This document shows, piece by piece, positions 52,801 through 58,800 of a DNA stretch of 64,000 bases; position 1 is the stretch's first letter, and each line of letters opens with the position of its first letter. A program made the position numbers and the translations under genes. The stretch comes from Atrina japonica (taxonomy: Eukaryota; Mollusca; Bivalvia; Pterioida; Pinnidae), in the NCBI GenBank assembly GCA_030159075.1, contig BROG01000004.1:2544501-2608500 (forward strand). Direction: 5' to 3'. Below the pieces are notes generated by a model. The model did no database searches. It worked only from the letters and a program-made list of their open reading frames with translations, and was not told the DNA's origin.

Positions 52801-55800
52801 AGATGGTTTAGATTCAAACACAGGTGATCCTGCTTTATAATATAAATCATATATTGGTTGAATGAGATGATCTAGATATAACCAGTTTTTGCCTTAGCCG
52901 TCAGAGTGGTATTTGTTTGGCTATTTTGTAACATTTGTCTAACTTGTGGTTCACTCTGTAACAGGAAGGGGTTAATATGAGGTCAGCCATGGGTTTGATT
53001 TTGTTGGAAATTCTTTCCTTTTGAGATGCAAAGTGGTGCAGTCTGGGTATTGTCTTGAGCCTCAGATGTTTCATTTTCACCATTTTTGTTAGTGCAAGTC
53101 TGGAATGAGATGACTCTGCAGATTTTTAATATGTATGGGGTCAAGTATGACATTTCAAGTTTTGGCTTAAATGTAATTTATTATTTAAAGTTTATTTTAT
53201 AGATAGCATTAGCAAGAACATTTTCTTCATTCTACTGTCCTGTATGTGCAATTGAAAAGAATTCTGGTATCAACTATTATACAGTGCTCCAGATAAGCTG
53301 TGTGTTTGAATATTTTACTTATAAAAATCATTGGACATGCAAGCAAATTAAATTCCATGCATAAAATACCCATCTCAATTCAAATCTGAAGCATGACATT
53401 AAACTGACTGGATATGATTTTTAATTTTTCTACCAGCCGTAATTTTCCTTACTGAAAGATAAAAGATTGAGTGAAATGTGTGTTACAAATAGATCATGAT
53501 GATAAAGTATGTTCAATCCCAGGGCTTTTTTTTTCTCAAAATGTATAGCTGATATTTGGCTATATACCCAATTTCAAATCATATTTTTTTTCCCAATTTT
53601 TTGCCAAAAATTTCCCAATCAGGAACATAACATCTTTTCATTATTTCTCAATTTTATGCTGATATTTTCAATCATCGTTTTCTTGAAAGTTGAAATATGG
53701 CAGCTTAACAATAAAATAGAAAAAAAAAGAAAATAGCAATATGTAAGTGAAACCAAAAAATTGTGGCCATTTTTTCAGGCATTTGTAAAAAAAAAAAAAT
53801 ACCCAAATTTGAGCCAAAATGCCGCAAAATTCCCAAGTCCACTGCAATGGACCGTATTCCAAAAAGGTCAGAAAAAGCCCTGAATCCCCATGGTGATAAT
53901 TAGGGCTGTCATTGTTAGACTCAATATTGATATATTGATACACAAATTAATTTGATACGATAATCAATACACTTTTAAAGTATCGATACATTTCATTATG
54001 CATTTAATTTCCAAAATTTTCCATTTGTTTTACTTCATGTTATTGAACTATGTTATATATTTTTTCTAATTGTTCAATTTGTTCAAATAAATGAATGTTT
54101 CCTTGCAATGATTGCTTTTTTTTTTAATCTTCAGATGGTCAAATTTACAATAACACAACTAAATATTACAATTATCTATTTATTTTGAATGCATTTATAG
54201 AAGTACCAATTTATTTGATTTATCGATATATCGATACTTTTTACTTATCGATGTTACTGAACATGTCAGCTTTGAGACAAAACATCAACCACCAAAACTA
54301 AATGTTGTCCCTCAGTTCCTTATGTACTTTTGTTTTTTGTGTGTGTGTGGTTTATATGTAAATCTAGATCTAGTTCTTTCACATCTGTGCCATATCTATA
54401 TATTGTAGGTCTAAATTTTATCGACCATCTCTAATATTACACACATGTCATGATTTAAGATGTGAATATGCAGATAGTTAGATTAGTTTTTGGTAATTAA
54501 CTGTTATTTAGAAGTCAAGTTATCAAATGGATATTGACATATATATAGACATTTACTTAAAAAAAAAATTGGTGGCAAAATGTTATTTAACAAAATACGA
54601 AAATTTCATTTTAATTCAACACTTTGTCCCAAAAGCACAATTTGTCAACAGAATTGGAAAATGTTCTGGGTAAAAAATCCAAAACACTTTGTTTGGAAAG
54701 TGGTGGGTATTGTACCAAAGTGTTCTCTCTGACAGTTATCTAGAACTAATACATGTGTATTAAAGATGTGCACCTCTTATTATGGATTTATTCACAATAT
54801 TTTTGTGTATTTTCTGGGTCTCGAACTTAGTCAGTTTTGGAAGGTTTTTCAGCAGAATGTACCTATATTGTGTAATCAACTCCTCCTACAGTTTTTGATG
54901 TAAAACTTCGAAACTTTGTAAAACAGTTATGTATACATTGAAGATGTGTACCTATATTTTTGTGGAAAATTTTCGATCTTCAAACTTTATTATATATTTG
55001 TTTCATTCAATTTATGCACTTCCCAAAATTGTCCACCACAGAATTCATTCATTCCAGCAACCCGGCCAATTGAGTCTTGGACCCATTTTAAACTACTTTG
55101 TCAAGGGATGGTACCTGTTTTTGTTATCACCTCATATTGTGAATTCCTTCCTGATCATTTTGAATTACAATTGAAGCTTTGTCACATGTACAGTCATACT
55201 TGCAATAAAGTCCACCTCTGTATAAAGAGCACCTGCCTATAAAGGCCATTCAAACATAAGCTTTGTTAACTTTTTTGTAATTTTTGTGGCCTTTATAGAC
55301 AAGTATAACTGTATGCACCATTTAATTTATGCAACTGCTAAACATTGTCCACCTTCTTTTAGATATTTATTTTGGCAACCCATTGACCTTTTTGTATTTG
55401 TCATATTTGTAAATGTTGCTAACTATAAGTTGTAGTTACACAAATTTTGACCTGTGCTTTGAACTCATGCCAGTGTACAGAAGGTTTGCTTTTGCATTGT
55501 TTCAAAGTCAAAATATTACCATAAAACTTCATTGCTCAAGTTGAACATAAGTAAAAAAAATAATTAGAATTGCTAAGTATCCTGAAATAATGATGACAAA
55601 TTTCATGTTACTTTATTGCAGAAATCAGTTGTGTCAACATTTCTGTTTGTAATTTCAGATTGCATTTAGAGTGGTCATGCCAAAGGATGTTGTTATTCTT
55701 GATCCCACCAGCACTCGATTAGGACGCGGATACTATAAAAACATTCTGGAAGGAAAGTTTCCTTTGCCGAATGATGATGATGATGAAGTCGAAGATGATG

Positions 55801-58800
55801 AAGATGATGATCTTATACCCATCATTCCACCTGAAAATGGTAGATAAAATATGAAATGTGAATGTATATACATTGTATACAGGCGATTCTCTATGTTATC
55901 TAGATCTATACGGCATCACTAAATTATATGTTTATAGGCTATGTTTTTGTGCATTAACATTTTAAATTAAATTCTATTTCGTAATTTAAATGTGTGTTTT
56001 AAGTAGGCTTCACGTTTGCGTTTTAGATATTCATACTGCCAGATGTTTACTTTTAAATTCATAAATTTTAAATTTACCATTGAACTTTACTCAATTTAAA
56101 ATTGTTTACAATATAAACAGTACTCCCTTCGTGAAATGCCTAGTAGTAAATTATTTATACGATATCGTGTGTTTATTTCGTAAAAATTTGGTTTTTTACA
56201 TTTATTTTACATATCCATTTACATACACGATTATACTAAATTGTTATAGAATACAAGCCTTAGTGAGGATGTTTTAGGTTTAAAATTTTTGAATAAATTG
56301 TGAAGCAATATTTCATTTGAGACTATGGGTCACGTACCTTTGAAAAAAAATAAAGCTGGAAATTCGTAAGCTTCCAGACTCGATCTAATGACAAGTTCGG
56401 TGTCCCATTGTTAATCTCAAAGGGATTATTTTCACAGCAAACGGTCCTATAGGGTATCCTTCCCTGGAGATGGTGTAGTTTTACAAGTTTTGAAGTTTTT
56501 AGACACTAAATTATGACCTGTTTGTCCTTCAAAGTATCACATCGCATTTGCGGATATAGAAAATTTGTAAAAGTGGTGCCGATGGTGACATGGGATTATT
56601 AGTTTTTAAAAAATGTCGTGTACAACTTTTATATCATGTATATCTCACCAGAGCTAAACCGAGAATTTAAAGGGGAGCATAAGTCTTCATATTGTTGCTG
56701 AACGGAGCGAGTCGGGAAAATTCTGTGTTTTTTAGGAATCTAGAGAAATTGAAGGTTTTACACCTATTTTGTCAACTATAGGGATCGCATTTCGTAAGGG
56801 GATCGGGGTTTACGCTTCCAGAAAAAAAAAAATTAAAGTCCATAGACGCCTTTTTCTACATTCAGACGCGACAATATGGCCTTTGCCTGATAATCCGCTA
56901 ATAAATCAAATTGATTATCGTTCTCAAAAGAAGATAACTGATTCAGCAAAAATGTATATTAACATCGGAGCAGAAATTCGACCAGGTAGTCTCAAGGATT
57001 TTTTTTTTATTTTTAACTAAGCGTTGAGAGACCTACCGTCCCTCTAAATCCGCCGATGCAATTTAAATATTTCCCGGTAATGATGATGATAGATCTAGTA
57101 AACTCGACTTCATTTGAAACACCCCTAATTATCAGCTTGGATCGACCTGTTACATGACGTCAGAATGCGTGACTTTAAGAACGCTAGGATTTGGTACAGA
57201 TGTAAACAATAGTGGCAGGGCTAGCAAATTTTAATTTTCTTGACTAAATCTATCATTGTAGATCTATTAAAGGATAACAAAAGGTATGCATATGTTATCT
57301 TATCATGACAACGATATAGGCCTAGATTTCTATTCTAGATCTAAACCATTTCTATTTTTCTGATTCACGGATTATGTGACGAGGACAGTACAATATGGTA
57401 GCCTAGATCTTTTGTAGTTTCAACACAAAGTAATCGATCTAGTCCTAGATTTATTAACCTACTAAATACAAAATGCCCTCATGATATGGGGAGTTTTCTG
57501 TGTGCCTTTAATTTAAATCTCTTGTTGTGTCTGCTAAATTCACGATGCAGTGCCTCGGAAAACGCTAACGTCTGGTCAATATATATAGTGACTCGTCGAT
57601 CTATCTATACTCACATTTTATTGTCAAAAATACGTTCTCTGCGAATAGCTATTCTGTTAATCATATCAAACAACATATCAGATTCATCTTTTTTTTTACG
57701 ATTATATTGATAAAATCTTAAAAGAGTAAAAAAATTTCTTAAGTGTGGGTGATAGCTCTCTTAAAGTTACGACAAATTTTTATCTTAAGATTCACTTAAG
57801 ATTTTTTGTGAAAACCATAACAATCTTAATTTTACTCTTAAGAGTAAAAGTTAGCTTAAGATTTTTTGTGAAAATGGCTGCTGAACTTTTGTTTTCCGAG
57901 AAAAATTCACATGACCGAATGGTGGCTCCTGATTGGTCCAACACTTAAACATAAATAACTTTAAAACCGCTTGACCGATCCTTACCAAACTTCAAATGGA
58001 TATTATTGAGGGTCACTTGTGGTGTAATTGAATGCCCATTTTATGATTAAAAGTCAATGATCCAATTGTGGCTTCTGATTGGTCAAGGATTTAAACGTAA
58101 ATATCTTAAAAACTGCTTAAATGATCCTTACCACACTTCATATGGATATTACAGAGGGTCAGTTGAAGTGTATCTGACTGTCCGTTTTTCCGAAAAACCA
58201 AGGCTTCTGATTGGTCAAAATTTCAAAATTGTCTGATTTTGATGAAATTTGGAATTGATAGGTATGAAAGGATTGCGATTTCAATCGTATGGGTTTCATT
58301 GTCGTCTATGGCAAACTAAGGCTTCTGATTGGTTGAAATTTTAACATTGCCCGATTTTGATGAAATATGGAATTTATTGCTTTTGAGGGATTGCGATTTC
58401 AATTGTATCAGTTTCTTTGCTGCCTATGACAAATCGAGGCTTCTGATTGGTTGAAATTTCAATATTGTCTGATTTTGATGAAATTTGGAATTCATAGGTA
58501 TCAAGGGATTGTGATTTTAATTGTATGGGTTTCTTGGTTGTTTATGGCAAACTGAGGCTTCTGATTGGTTGAAATTTCAAAATTGTCTGATTTTGATGAA
58601 ATTTGGAATTTTTAGGTATCAAGGGATTGCGATTTCAATTGTATGGGTTTCTTGGTTGTCTATGGCAAACCAAGACTTGTGATTGGTTGAAATTTCAAAA
58701 ATGTCTGATTTTAATGAAATTTGGAATTTGTAGGTATCAAGGGATTGCAATTTGAATCGTATGAGTTTCATTGCCATCTATGGCAAACTGAGGCTTCTGA

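Noticed and set aside
56769..57020. An additional GTF3C1 exon
   Set aside because: No similarity to the family. Exon 34 joins exon 35 in phase without it, and including it would break the alignment to the vertebrate protein. Kept only as an unexplained frame.
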